Part shown: piece after piece, positions 12,335 through 23,817 of the stretch
Layout of the letters: each line of letters opens with the position of its first letter
Numbering within the stretch: the stretch's first letter is position 1
Origin: Halicephalobus mephisto
Lineage: Eukaryota; Nematoda; Chromadorea; Rhabditida; Panagrolaimidae
Length of the DNA: 64,000 nucleotides
Direction of reading: 5' to 3'
Assembly (NCBI GenBank): GCA_009193035.1
Contig: SWDT01000001.1
Coordinates: 372,001-436,000, forward strand
The notes under the pieces: generated by a model
What the model was told of the DNA's origin: nothing
Database searches by the model: none
Seen by the model: only the letters and a program-made list of their open reading frames with translations
Translations under genes and position numbers: made by a program

Positions 12335-14226
12335 TTACCCATCTTCTTCAACTGTATTGCTTGGGGGATGTTGATCAAATTCACTATCAGCTGTCAAATT
12401 TTGAGTATCGTCGGATTGTTCCGGGGACTTTTCATGTAGTTTGAGTCCAGGTATTTCTTCAATACTTTCGATGTCTTTTTCCGGAGTTAACTGGTGTTCT
12501 AAGTTGTCATCAACTTCTGAATCTATGGAATTTAATATAGATACAGAATCAGAGTTTACAGTAGATGTACAAACAATAGGATCAGTAGTTGATGATGAAG
12601 GTGGCTCTTCGGATTCTATTTTTTCAAGAACAACTGTTTCTTCTTCAGGTTCTACTTTTTCAAAAAGAAGTTTTTCCTCTTCAGGTTCTACTTTTTCAGA
12701 GAAGAGTGTCGTATCTTTATATTCTACTCCTTCAGAAAGAAGTGTTTTCTCTTCAGATTCTATCCCTTCAGAAAGTAAGGTTTTCTCTTCAGATTCGACT
12801 TTTTCAGGAAGAACAAATATCTTTTCTTCAGGTTCTATCCCTTCAGAAAGAGATGTTTTCCCTTCAGATTCGACTTTTTCAGGAAGAAGTGTTTTCTCTT
12901 CGGGTTCTATCCCTTCAGAAAGAGGTGTTTTTTCTTCAGATTCGACTTTTTCAGGAAGAGTAATTGTCTTCTCCTCTGGGGTGGGACTTTGATCCATTTC
13001 TATTCCATTTGGATCCTCGGATGAATTATTACTGGAGCAATTGTTATCACTTTCTTCCATTTTTGAGCATTTTTTGCTTTCGAAATTCGGCAAATAGTTT
13101 GATTTCCTCTTTTTTCGATTTTGATATTCTTTAAAGATAATTCTGTCTTCATGAGGAGGAAATTCTGAATGCAATACAGGCAGTGTGTGAGGGTGGACTT
13201 CAGTTATCACAGGCATATTCAGAGATTCCATTACTTTTTTTAACACATCGTCAACTTTCCCGTGAATTCCAAAGTTGAAATATTTCTGAAAAACCACTAG
13301 ATGATCTTCAAGTCAAAGTAAAACTTACATTTTTAATTATTTGGAGATTGATATAAACAACCTTGGCACAATTCTTCCGAGCAAGTGCAGGCAAGGTTGA
13401 AACTGGCTTAATTTCTAACGATGATCCGAGAACCAAAAGAAGATCACAAGCCCTAGGAACAAAAGTAAAATATTTTAAGTAAAATTCAGCAAACTAACTT
13501 GATATACTTTTCGGATACGTCAAAATAATCCCTAGGAAGCATGTCTTCCCAATCGAGAACGGTGCTTTTGAGGATTCCGCGACATCTTCCAACACAAGGA
13601 GCTCGGACCTTCGGCTTTATTCGACCGAAACATTCTGATGGTGTGTCCCGGAAGTGCTTTCTGAAAATAATTGTTACGCATGTAGCGAATAATGAGACTA
13701 TACTTGTTGCAGCGGGTGCAGATCTCGCAAAAGAAGTTCCCGTGGACTTCCACCAATCGATCAGCAGGAAAGCCGGACTTCAGATGAAGACCATCGACAT
13801 TTTGGGAAATAAGATGTCTGAAAATAAGTAAATTATCAAGCAATCAAAGATTCTAACAAGTACTTTAGTTTTCCGGTTTTAGCCAGAGTGGTCAAAGCAG
13901 CATGGGTGAAGGTTGGCTTCGCTTCGGAGAAGTTGATGGATTTAACCTTCATATTCTTTTCTTCCATTGTCCACACCCCATTTGGACCTCTGAAGTCGGG
14001 AATGCCGGCAGATGTACTAAAATCACAAAATAAAAATCCAAACGGACAAAACAGATTACCTTATTCCTGCGCCGGTGATCACACAGAAGAGTTTGGAGCT
14101 CCTGATTGCAGTGACGAGTTCATCGACCTTCCGATTCAGCTCACGAGGACAGTCGTAGACTTCCGGTCTTCCAAGAACTCCCTTATTTGTGTAAGGAGAT
14201 AAGCCATCTGAATACGAAATAGACAT
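12335..14226 (-). CDS. SIRT6: SIRT6-type sirtuin with acidic repeat tail
   Basis: Six exons (14226-14060, 14016-13864, 13817-13704, 13660-13499, 13452-13329, 13285-12335) give 556 residues. [16 protein letters not shown] matches the SIRT6 N-terminus, which fixes the start. NAD-binding [32 protein letters not shown], the catalytic His in VEVHGNFF (about 131), two zinc Cys pairs (CEICTRC and CVGRC), [10 protein letters not shown] and LGSSLEIKP are all present. The family deacetylates H3K9/K56 and long-chain acyl-lysines and can ADP-ribosylate. C. elegans SIR-2.4 is the closest named relative. After about residue 265 the protein has a long unrelated tail with roughly ten 11-13-residue Glu/Lys repeats of the type [13 protein letters not shown]. 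The intron at 13498-13453 breaks the ORF but preserves the frame. Confidence 0.95.
12590..12980 (-). repeat. Coding tandem repeat (about 36-39 bp units) in the SIRT6-like tail
   Basis: Reading the minus strand, about ten degenerate units encode [17 protein letters not shown] segments, alternating [10 protein letters not shown] and [10 protein letters not shown]. Units differ by point changes and by one-residue insertions but stay in frame. The complementary strand gives long Ser-rich ORFs purely as a by-product. Confidence 0.85.
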
Positions 14227-15269
14227 TTGTAAAGTATAACAACGATCCAAAGAAGCGAAAAGAGATGTCAATTTTGCGTTGTGAGACCATACATGGATTT
14301 AGCGAGCTAACGTGTGTTCTTCATCTCATTAACTTTGAGAAATTTTTGTATTTATAAAAATAAAAAACCACTAATGGAAATTCCCTAATCTGCTCTTCGA
14401 AAATTAATTATGGAAATCCACAACAAGAAGTCAGAAAAACCATGAAATTCACTTAGAGTACAAATCTTTAAAAAATTTTTATTTGAAAGTTCATAAGTGG
14501 ACTATTTTTATATAGATGTCTTTCAACTTCTCGGTAGAGTTCTATCAAGAAGATTCAGGTCTCGAATATAGACTAAAAACAGTTTTTCAGATTTTTGATG
14601 AAAAACAATTTCGTGGATCTCTTTTCAGTGAATTTTAAAAAAAATTTGTAATTTAAAACTGCATTTAGATGGATGAAATGAAAAAAGTAAAAATATTATT
14701 AAAGAATTTCGAAAGAAATAATTAAATACTAAACAAATTGAAACTTTCGTAATTTTTATATCAAAAATTTGTGTTATCGTTGATTTTTATGAATTTGTTG
14801 ATGAAAAGTTGTTTCATTTCTTCTATATAAGGAATAAACTTGGATCGAGATTTGATTGGTATTTTTTATTTTTCTTAAAAAGTAGGAAAATTGAGTAAAT
14901 AAAAAAGTAGAAAACTCTTGAACTCGCAAAGGACAATCACTTGATTTCTCACCTTGACCAATTTTTTCAGAAGACTCCTAACACGAAAACTCAGTTGACA
15001 AAGAGTTAAGAAATTGCGCGTTTTTTTCGCTCATGCCTTCATATAAAACCAGATATCTTTGTTTTCCTTTATTTTTTAAACATAATTCCCATTTACTAAT
15101 CTTCTTAACGTTTTTACCAAGATATTCATCAACTTTTAATTTTATTTAATTTGTTTATTCTTTTCAAATTTGCGATTGAATTTTATTTCGAAAGATAAAC
15201 CTTCGTATTTTCATTCGATCCTTTCCGTCTGCTGTATTTCATATTACTGCTTTAGATCTCAGACCAATT
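14227..15269. promoter_or_regulatory. Divergent intergenic region, SIRT6-like / hnRNP U-like
   Basis: About 1 kb of very AT-rich DNA lies between two divergent start codons, so it should contain both promoters. Many homopolymer A/T runs are present. A TTTAG acceptor at about 15254, fifteen bases before the hnRNP U-like ATG, may be a trans-splice site. No gene is visible. Confidence 0.4.
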
Positions 15270-18200
15270 ATGTCTACACGAGAAAGAAGATCTCGAGGAG
15301 GAGGCGAAGGGTCCTTGAACCCGACGATGATTCAGCTTCTGGATGTGGGAAGACTCAGGAAAGAATTGGAGTTGAGAGGGTTCAAGGGAAACAAGCAGGT
15401 GCTAGCTGATAGGTTGCAAGAAGCTGTTCTTGGAGGTGGTATAGGATACGATGCTGTACCTGCTAGAGGGACCAAAAGGAAAGCTCCGGTAAGTTGGTGG
15501 ATTTTTTTGAACGAGAATAGCTGAATGTTGGATAATTGCAGGAACCTGAAGCAACCACCAGTTCAGAACCGACTCTCAAATCACCCAAGAAGAAATCCCC
15601 AGTTAAGAAAGGGGGAAGAAAATCCAAGGTCGAATCTGCAGATGAGTCTATGGAAATATCGACAGCCGACAATAGTGAATCTGTGGAGCTCTCCGAGGTG
15701 AAGGAACCAGATGCAAGTGCAGAAGCTGTCAAAGAAGTGAAGAAATCAGGGAAAAAGAAACCAGCTACACCAAAAGCTAAGTCGAAAATTCCGGAAAATC
15801 AAGAGCAATCGACATCTGTGGATAAGAAATCGGATAAAGACAATGATGAAGGAAACGAGAAGAAAAATCTGGTGAGTCGTGCACTCCATTTGACTTGAAT
15901 AGTCATGTTAATCAATTTCAGGAAACCGAAAAAATCACTTCAAAGCAGACTTCCAACCGTCAAGAGAAAAGTCCTACCAAAAAGAAAGACAAAAAGTCCA
16001 AGACTAAGGATGCAGATGAATCTCTAGAAGTCAGTTCAGAAGTCGGAGCTAGCGAAACTTCAAAGTCTTTGACAGAGGAAAACGTAGATGAGAGTGTAAA
16101 ACTAGATGTACCTTTAGAAAAGACTTCTGAAACTACGAAGAAAGTCAAGAAATCCGAAGAAAAGAAACCGATTTCGGAAATGAAACAAGGAACTGTAGAA
16201 AAGCGACGATTGTCTCTACAGAAAGTAAGTTTTTTGTGGATATTCTATATATATTCTTTTAGCCATTGAGCTCAAAAGTGACCGAACCAGCGAAATCTCC
16301 AACTCTCGGGAAAAAGTCAACTTCAGTGACTCCAAAGCAATCGGTAACTTTTGTGGATGACACAATATCAGATGATCAAGCAGCTGGAAGAATCAAGAGG
16401 AAGGGTTCGGTAGGATATCTAACTTGCTGCGACCGATTACTAATTAAACTGATTAATTACAGGAATCTGAAGGAACAACTAGTTCAGAACACACTCCAAC
16501 GGAGAAGACCCCAATTTTGTCGGAGGGGAAGCAAGTGGATACAGAGAGACGATTATCATCCTCACAGAAGGTAAGTATTTCCGAAATTTCTCCTTTATCT
16601 CAAGTTTTGCAGTCATCTGGTTTAACTCCAAGAGTAATAGTTCCGGTGAAGTCCTCCAGTAGTTCGAAAAAGCCGGCTCCAGTGTCCCAAAGGCAATCAA
16701 CGACGTCTTTGGATCTGTTGGACACAATATTGGATGATCAAAGCGTCATGTTGACTCAGAAGTACAAGACAGAAGATGAACGATCGGAAGAACGCCAGAA
16801 GATTGAATTTGAAAAGAGAATGAAGAGCCAAGGATCCTATATTCTTCCTCCAGTGGAAAAACGGAATGCTCTTTCATCGAGAAGAGACTCAGTCAGTGGA
16901 CCTTTGAAAGTCTCGACTCCTGATTCTCCCCATGTCGGACCCCGTTCTGATCCGATCAAACAGCAATCTTCAAAATCTCTGTTGTCTTCATCCAGTTCTC
17001 TTCCTCATGATTCAAGCAGGGGAGTTTCAATAGAAGAAAGACTGCATCAGATCTTCAATGATGTTTCTCCTATTTCTCCTGCACCGGAGTACTTGTCTCC
17101 ACAATCTCAATCAGCAGCATCGTCAGCTAAGCCAGTTCCTCCACCTCCTCCAGGACCAAGACCTCCAACTGCCAGACCGTTACGACCAGGTCCTCCTCCC
17201 CCACCTCCTGGACCGAGACCTCCAACTGCTCGACCTTTGGCTGTTCCACCACCCCCTCCTGGACCTAGACCACTGACTGCTCGACCTTTGAGACCTCAGC
17301 CGCCTCCTAGACCTCCACCACCCACAGCTAGAAGGACTGAACCGTCTCAAGTGTCTTCTTCGGTTTCTGTACCTCCACCGCCTCATGTTAGTATGGTTGA
17401 GGTTAGTACTTCTCAAATGGCTCCTCAAGTTTCTCCAGCTGCCAGAAGTGAAGCTCCTATACCTCCAGAACCTATCCAGAAGCCGAGGACCAAGTTTGAT
17501 CAACCACCTCCTGAATTACCCGTGAGTATTCAGCTTCCTCCTCCTGGCCTGAGGCAGTTACCGAAGACGAGATTTGATCAGCCTCCTCCTGGAGTATCGA
17601 TACCACTAAGCGTTCCATCTCCGAAAATCGTACCGTTGCCAATTACTGAATCTTCATCGTTTTCTGAACCAAAGAGACCGGAACCGAAACCTGCAGACGC
17701 TCCGATCCAAACATTGCCTCCACCTCAATTGTTGACTGAACTTCCGAAGAGGGTACCTCCTCCACCACCTATTGTAATGCCATCTCCTTTGATGCCATAT
17801 CAGTACAATATCCCAGTGTTTGATCCTAATGTTCCTCCTCCTGTTATTACTATGATTCCACCTGCCCATATTCCTCCACCACCAGTAAGCATGCCTTTCC
17901 AGAAGGAGGAAGAAGCTACAGAAACTTCAGAAATTACTCCAGTTGATCAATCCAAACCTTATGAAACTGATAGTAAAGAAGAAGAGTCAGCAATACCTAT
18001 GGATATTTCAGTTGAGGGTGATGAGGACGATGAGGCAGAAATTCAGAACAGCTATTTGATGCCACGAGAATCTCCAGTGGAGGAAGGGGGATATGATCCT
18101 TTGCAAGCTTCGATGATAGTGAGAACTCGAGAAACTTTGCTAGAAGATGAACAGAAGAAAACTACTGCTGATAATGAAGGCAGCGAATCCTCTTCATCCG

Positions 18201-20410
18201 AAGATGAGGCAGACGAAGATTCTGATAGTTCTTCCACAACTTCTAGTGATGACAGTAATGTTGTGAATGGAAAAGTAGAACAGACCTCGACAGTGAAGCC
18301 TGTGACGACGAATGAATCAACTTCTAAGCCAGTTGCAGAAGTCAATTTTGATGCATTGAAGATGAATCCAACACTGTTACTCCAGAAGGCTTCGGATGTT
18401 TTGAAAACGTTAGAAGGGTCGAAACCTCAGATTCTTCAAGAAGAGTTAGTCGGAGAATACGAAGTGATCGAAGAAGAGAAACCACCTCCGGATTTTCATG
18501 GCGAACCCGTCCCTGAAGATGAAGATGATGATGACGCTCTCTTTGAGATGGCTGCTGGAATGCCGAGGAAGAAGAAAGAGCCTAAACCAATCGTGGAAGA
18601 ACCTTTGCCTGATGAGAGGTTCATTGAATTGGATTACTGTGAGTTCTAAGTTGCCTTTAGTTAGTGAATTGTTGTTTTTCAGATAACTCTGATTTCAACA
18701 TGAAGGCGAATGCAGAGAATAAGTGGCTGATTGAACCAGACACCAAGAACAACGGAGATGGATTTGCTCTAATGTGGGGAGGAGTGCGGTCGAACTACGG
18801 CATCGTGGTCCCTGAAGGAGAGTTCCCGAGAATAGCGTTCCAAGTATCAATCGCGGAGTTTCTTTCAACAAAACATGTTCCATTTGAGGAGTTGGATCCT
18901 CATGACATTAGAATCGATGGTCTGCCTCGACTTCTTCTAATACTCTGGGAGAATCTCCAAAGTCTTTGGGTTCTGTTCTACAGAGAGGAAGTGTGCTGAA
19001 GGAGTCTTTTCAACGTTTGGGGAATCTTTTCATCTAGAAGATGTTATAACTAGTGTTTTGGATTTGTCTGCTCAGGAGATTATTTACTACAAGAATGGAG
19101 AATCCTTGGAACTGCTTTTTCGGGAGGGCTTTTCAACCCAGGAGAGGTCGTGTATCCTCATGTTGCCACACAAGGAATTGCAAGATTTTTGTCAATTTCG
19201 GAGTGGAATGTCCTGACAAGGAACATGAAGAAAAATGGAGGTTTGTACTGTCCTTTGTTGAATATTTACAGATAGAATTTCCAGACTTCCTGATGTGGAG
19301 AAAGAGAAGAAAACTATTTTCGTTGGACAACTGGATATGTCCACGCAATTGAAGCCTAGTAAACGACCACCAGCAGAGAAGTCTGATTGCACATTGATAT
19401 TGATGGTCGGACTTCCTGGTGTTGGTAAGACGACTTGGGTGAACAAGTACCTTCGAGAGCATCCTGATGAAGAGTGGATTCATTTTAACACTGAAAAGAT
19501 TCTGGATATGATGAAAGTCAATGGTGTACCTAGAAAGAGGATTCAGACGGGTAGATTGGACATGATTCTTGGATTGACAGCGAAAGCCTTGACACGAAGT
19601 CTCCAAATGGCTTGCAGAAGACGGCATAATTATATTGTTGACCAGACGCATTGCAACAGAGAAGCTAGAAAGAAACGGTTGGCTTTGTTCGAAGGATTCA
19701 CAAGGAGATGTGTTGTGATTCTCCCGAATGAAACTGAAGCTGAAGACAGAAGAGCAAAACGAGCAAGGACTGATCCTTCAGGCGAATTGCCGGTGGAAGC
19801 TTTACTAGAGTTCAAAGCAACGATTTCCCTTCCGACAATGGAGGAAGAACCACTGGAAGATGTGGCTTTTGTGGAACCAACGCTGGATAGAATCAGTGAG
19901 GCTATTGAACAAGTTCAAAGGTACAATGAAGAGGGACAACCGTGGATCAGGAAGAATAGTAAGAAGTTCAAGCCTCAGCCAATGATTAGCGATCATCGGA
20001 ATCAGAACACTAATTCTGGATGGGTGGACAACAGGAAACAAAACTGGCAAGGGAATGTGACTAAAGCTCCGGAGAAGTCTAATGCCGAGAATTACCTTCA
20101 AGTCTCTCTGGGACCCATTCTTCAAACAGCTAATCCGAGTCAAGTAACTCCACCGGCGAATGTGAGAGCAAATGAGGGTTATGCTGGATTCGGAATGTCT
20201 GTCCCACCTCCAGTTTCGATTCCAGTGACATCAAGTGTCCCAGAATTCAATCCGTCAGTCCCACCTCCACCAATTTTGCCGATGGCCGGACAGATGCCTT
20301 CTCAAATCTCCCCTCTGGTGGGCCAACGACCTTCAATCAACATCTCATCAAATTCCTCAATGTGGCCATCTACGGCTGGAGCAAGTATTACTCCTCGAGA
20401 AAACAAGTGA
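15270..20410 (+). CDS. HNRNPU: hnRNP U-like protein (SAP + SPRY + P-loop kinase-like)
   Basis: Exons 15270-15488, 15542-15871, 15922-16224, 16263-16409, 16463-16570, 16613-18638, 18683-19240 and 19285-20410, about 1606 residues. Order: SAP domain (about 25-60, LLDVGRLRKELELRGFKG), Lys/Ser/Glu-rich repeats, a very long Pro-rich segment (about 540-800), acidic stretch, SPRY (about 1045-1230, FALMWGGVRSNYG), and a P-loop domain with Walker A GLPGVGKTTW (about 1275) and DQTHCNREARKKRLALF. The family binds nuclear RNA and scaffold-attachment DNA. The SPRY exon cannot be read in one frame: homology to RIGWS, LGESPKSLG, FGESFHLEDVIT, YYKNGES, VVYPHV and RNCKIFVNFG moves through three frames at about 18915, 18968, 19108 and 19163. 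Each step fits one missing base. Everything before and after is open. Confidence 0.88.
17130..17345 (+). repeat. Proline-rich coding tandem repeats
   Basis: Three near-identical units encode PPPPPGPRPPTARPL-type segments, followed by a degenerate fourth unit. The unit is about 50-55 bp. This lies inside the hnRNP U-like gene and is a likely SH3/WW-ligand or RNA-granule type low-complexity region. Confidence 0.8.
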
Positions 20411-20620
20411 CGGGTTGCGAATGTGAATTCCAAATTTTGTTAATGGATAATTGTAATTTGTTATTGGTTTTACAGTTCTGCAGGATGAAAAATTGAGGTT
20501 CTATGGTGGATGGACTCGGATAGTTGATCTCAAAGGTCAATTATTGTTCTAGACTGAAGAGTGGTTTAATACTTGGAGACCTGACTGTAATCTATGTCCC
20601 ACTTTGCAGATATTGAAACG

Positions 20621-20972
20621 GTGAATCGAATGGTATATAACATTTCAGAATTCAGTTGAGTTTTATGAATGAAATATTATTTTGGAAATTGCAATCAAGC
20701 TAAGAAAAAATTAATAACTTAATTATCTAGAGAGAAGTATATTAATAATCTAATCGTAAAGTGCGTATAAATCTGTATTAATAATATATGAATCAAATCT
20801 TTTCGGTCATTTTTAAGAAAATATAAAACAAGGTGTTTTATGACCTTCAGTATCGTTCATATCAGACAACTTTTATTCGAAATAGTATTTAAACCTTACA
20901 TTTTTGGTATATTGTTAAGCAATACCGACTACATAATTTTATGATATCAGGTCGACATCTTTTGTATTTAAT
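20621..20972 (+). mobile_element. Relic copy of the intronic fold-back element
   Basis: Starting at GTGAATCGAATGGTATATAA this stretch aligns collinearly with about 55814-56180: the same order of GCAATCAAGC/GCAATCGATC, TTCATATCAG/TTCATATTAG, TATATTGTTAAGCAATA/TATATTGTTAAATAATA and GACATCTTT. By eye identity is roughly 70%. Only the left part of the element is recognisable. Confidence 0.6.
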
Positions 20973-21276
20973 TTAAAAAAAAATGACTAAAGAAGTTGAA
21001 AAATATCAAAAACAAATCTTGAATTTTTTAAATACAAATTTCCGACTAAATTCATGTTTATCGAAGTTTCATTTCGTATTTATTTTCCAAAATGGTACTA
21101 TTTTTAGGAAAATAATATCATTAGTAATATTTACTTTTTCCGAAATTCTGTAATTTTCTTCGTTAATTTTTGATTATTTACAAAAATAACAAAAATTTAA
21201 TTTGTTTGATCCTCAAATTAAGGGTTTCAATTTTCAAAAAAATTTAAAAAACACAATGAAGAAGAAAAAATAATTT

Positions 21277-21360
21277 AAAAAAAATTGATTTTATGATTGT
21301 TTTTAGTAAAACATTTTAAAAAAGTTGATTTTGTGATTATTTTTAGTAAAACAATTTTAG
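21277..21360. repeat. Two-copy tandem repeat, 40-bp period
   Basis: Two adjacent units share TTGATTTT, TGATT and TTTTTAGTAAAACA at a spacing of 40 bp, with a few substitutions. It is non-coding. Confidence 0.75.
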
Positions 21361-21976
21361 AAATTATTTTTTGAATCTCTGTACATTTTCCGGATCATTC
21401 TTGTTTATTCCAAGACACGAATGATTATCGGTTTATCATCAATATCAAGACTTTGAGGAATGTTTTCTAGGTCTCCTCGTGTCGATTTCTTTATTCAGGA
21501 TATCCGCTCATCATTACCGAAGAATTTTTCAGAATTCTTCATTCTATTTTTTTTCTTAATTTTCACTCTTTGACTTTATTCTCTAATTTAATTCTGAATT
21601 TTATTTAAAATTCCATCGTCATTTTCTTCTTGGAATGGTTTTTCACTTTTCTAATTGGTTTTTACAATCATTTTTGTTTTTTCCAGATCCATGAGAGAAA
21701 TTGATTTAGCACAGGAATGTTATAAGATTTTCTCTCCGAAGAAGCATGGAAGTACGTTGACAAGAATCTAGGTGATGACCTATTAGATGGCAGCGAGAGA
21801 GATTCAAACGGACAAACTGACCGTTTAGTGAGAAGCCTGTAGGCGTGCAAGCAGAAATCAACAGATCCGACTCCGGAGAAACAATCTAATCAAGGTATCC
21901 GTCTGTAGAAACGATCCAGGTGCTCAAATTCTTGAAGAACCTTTATTCAGTTAAGGTGCTTAGAATTTTAATTAAA

Positions 21977-23733
21977 ATGAAATTGGTGTGTTTATTGCTT
22001 TTGATTACATGGACACTGGTGTCAGGCAGGAAAATTGAAGTTGATTTCGACATCGACTCAGGTAATTGAAAATTAAGTTTATATTTGAAAAATTTCCATT
22101 TCAGTATTGTGTGAAAATAGATTGATCGGATTCTTTGTCACTGACAATGCTGACGTTTCTGCAGTGCCTTCAAAAGAAGTCTCCAACGTCACCGAAGAAG
22201 AATGCAGACAAATCTGTGCTGACAACAGGGATCTAGATGGCAGATCAGTTCTTTGTGCTTCTTTCTCCTATGACCACATAATCTTCAAATGTGCCATCTA
22301 CAAGAAGAGAAGCGATCCTGACGGAGAGTTAGAGAGGATGGATGCCCCAGGCAAAAGGTATTTCGAAAAGTTCTGTCTTGACGAAAAAGTTCCCAAAAAG
22401 TGTGCCAATCAACATTTCCAAAGAATTGACGATAGTGTCCTAGTAGGATACGCGAACAGTACTTCTTTCTTCCCAACGTTGTCAGAATGTGCTAATGAAT
22501 GTCTCAGACAAGGCAGTCAATGCAGATCAGCCATGTACTTTTACAATGAAGGAGAGTGCATCACCAATCTGGAATCTGCTTCCACTAAACCTGAGGACTT
22601 CAGAGCCCCGGATAAAGAAGACGGAAAAGTCGTCTACTTCAACAATGGTTGCTATCAAGAAGAAGAAAAACCCAATGTCCAAGAAATCAAACAAGAATCC
22701 GAAAAAAAGAAAACAGGAATTTCTAAAGAGAAAACAACCAAGAAAGTGAACACGAATCCAATCAAGCAAAAAGTCGACAATGAAGTTGAGAAATCTGTTG
22801 AAATCCCCACAACTGAAGCACCAGTAGTGGAAAGTGAAAACAAGACATCTGTCGAAGAACAAGAAAAATCCGAATCTGAAGTTAAAATTGAAGTTGAAGA
22901 ACCCAACCATCCTAAGGACGTTGTTAATCGTCTTTATGGAGCCAAACAGTTGACCAAGAGTACCGATGGAACTATCGTGGAACAAGCTCCATCCAACTCT
23001 ACTTCTAGCGAAATCATCCCCATCAAAACAGAAGAAGAATCTGACAAAAACGACGAACATGAAGCAGAAAAGGAAATTTCACAAGAAGAACAGGAGCCAG
23101 TGACAGAACTTCCCGTATTGCCCAAATCTAATGAAATCAAGTCAACTGTATTAAAATCTGGACCCAAAAAGAATCTGAAAATTCAAAAAGTTCAACCTGC
23201 TGTAGAAAAACATGTAGGTCTTCAAAACATTCAACTAATTTTAATTAAAATAATTTCAGGAAGACAATGGACTCTTCAGTGAGTGGGGTGACTGGACTCC
23301 ATGTACTCAACCTGGAGAACGTAGAATTAGACGTAGAAAATGTCTAGACTTGAAAAAATGTCGTGGAGCTCTGATGCAAGTTGATTGGTGTCCAAAAGTC
23401 TTATCTTCAACTCCAGAATCCGAAGAATTAATCAACGAACCAGTTGGACCTCTTCAAACCCCCATTCCTGTTGCCAAGAGCTCTGCCGAGGGATCTCCTC
23501 CATCCATTCTTCCTCCTCAATTGCCAAAGAGAGAACTCCAACCACTGCCAGAAGGAGCTCCAGGAAGTCCTGATGACGTCTGGTCCCCATGGCTCGGGGT
23601 CTGCCGTCATTTTGCCAGCACTCAGCCTTGCAAAAACAACGAAGTAATCGGATTCGAATCTCGCGAATGCATCGCCAAGGATCCCAAAGCATGTAACGGG
23701 CCATTCTTCCGCTATTGTACCCTACCTTGTTAA
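21977..23733 (+). CDS. Secreted PAN/apple-domain protein with C-terminal TSP1-like modules
   Basis: Three exons (21977-22061, 22105-23213, 23260-23733) give 555 residues. A signal peptide (MKLVCLLLLITWTLVSG) is followed by two Cys-rich PAN/apple-type domains: the first about 29-120 (CENRLIGFFV, EECRQICADN, CASFSYD, CAIYKK), the second about 126-210 (CANQHFQRI, SECANECL, CRSAMYFYNEGECITN). A Glu/Lys-rich low-complexity linker (about 215-395) leads to two Trp/Cys-rich modules, EWGDWTPCTQPGERRIRRRKC and a final VWSPWLGVCRHF...RECIAKDPKAC, which resemble thrombospondin type 1 repeats. PAN domains bind protein or carbohydrate, and nematode PAN proteins are often found in cuticle or apical matrix. 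The specific role is unknown; a secreted matrix or adhesion protein is likely. Confidence 0.85.
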
Positions 23734-23817
23734 ACAGACCCAAACTGATATGTTAAGTGGCCTCCCAGAGTAATCGAATAAAGTTTATTAACCTATCATT
23801 CCCTAGATAACAATACA

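Larger units (their letters stand above)
20411..21976. other. Intergenic, with a degraded repeat copy and a short tandem repeat
   Basis: About 1.5 kb of AT-rich sequence follows the hnRNP U-like gene. It contains a diverged copy of the mobile element also seen at 55770-56600 (20621-20972) and a 40-bp tandem duplication (21277-21360). An acceptor-like TTTATTCAG ends at 21950, 26 bases before the next ATG, and may be a trans-splice site. Confidence 0.5.

Noticed and set aside
12441..12992. 183- and 124-residue plus-strand ORFs rich in Ser/Phe/Leu/Gln
   Set aside because: They are exact antisense shadows of the Glu/Lys repeat tail of the SIRT6-like gene; a repeat without stops on one strand leaves open frames on the other.
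649..14226. Functional chromatin-gene cluster (MRG15, KDM5, SIRT6 homologues close together)
   Set aside because: The genes are on different strands, interleaved with unrelated autophagy, ER and PEBP genes, and show no shared signal; proximity alone is weak evidence.
18912..19170. Programmed ribosomal frameshifting to explain the SPRY frame changes
   Set aside because: Four separate shifts without slippery heptamers or a downstream structure would be unprecedented; missing bases in homopolymers are far more likely.
22527..23060. Phe/Asp-rich 177-residue minus-strand ORF
   Set aside because: It is a shadow of the Glu/Lys-rich linker of the PAN-domain gene; GAA/AAG codons read backwards as Phe/Leu-rich sequence.
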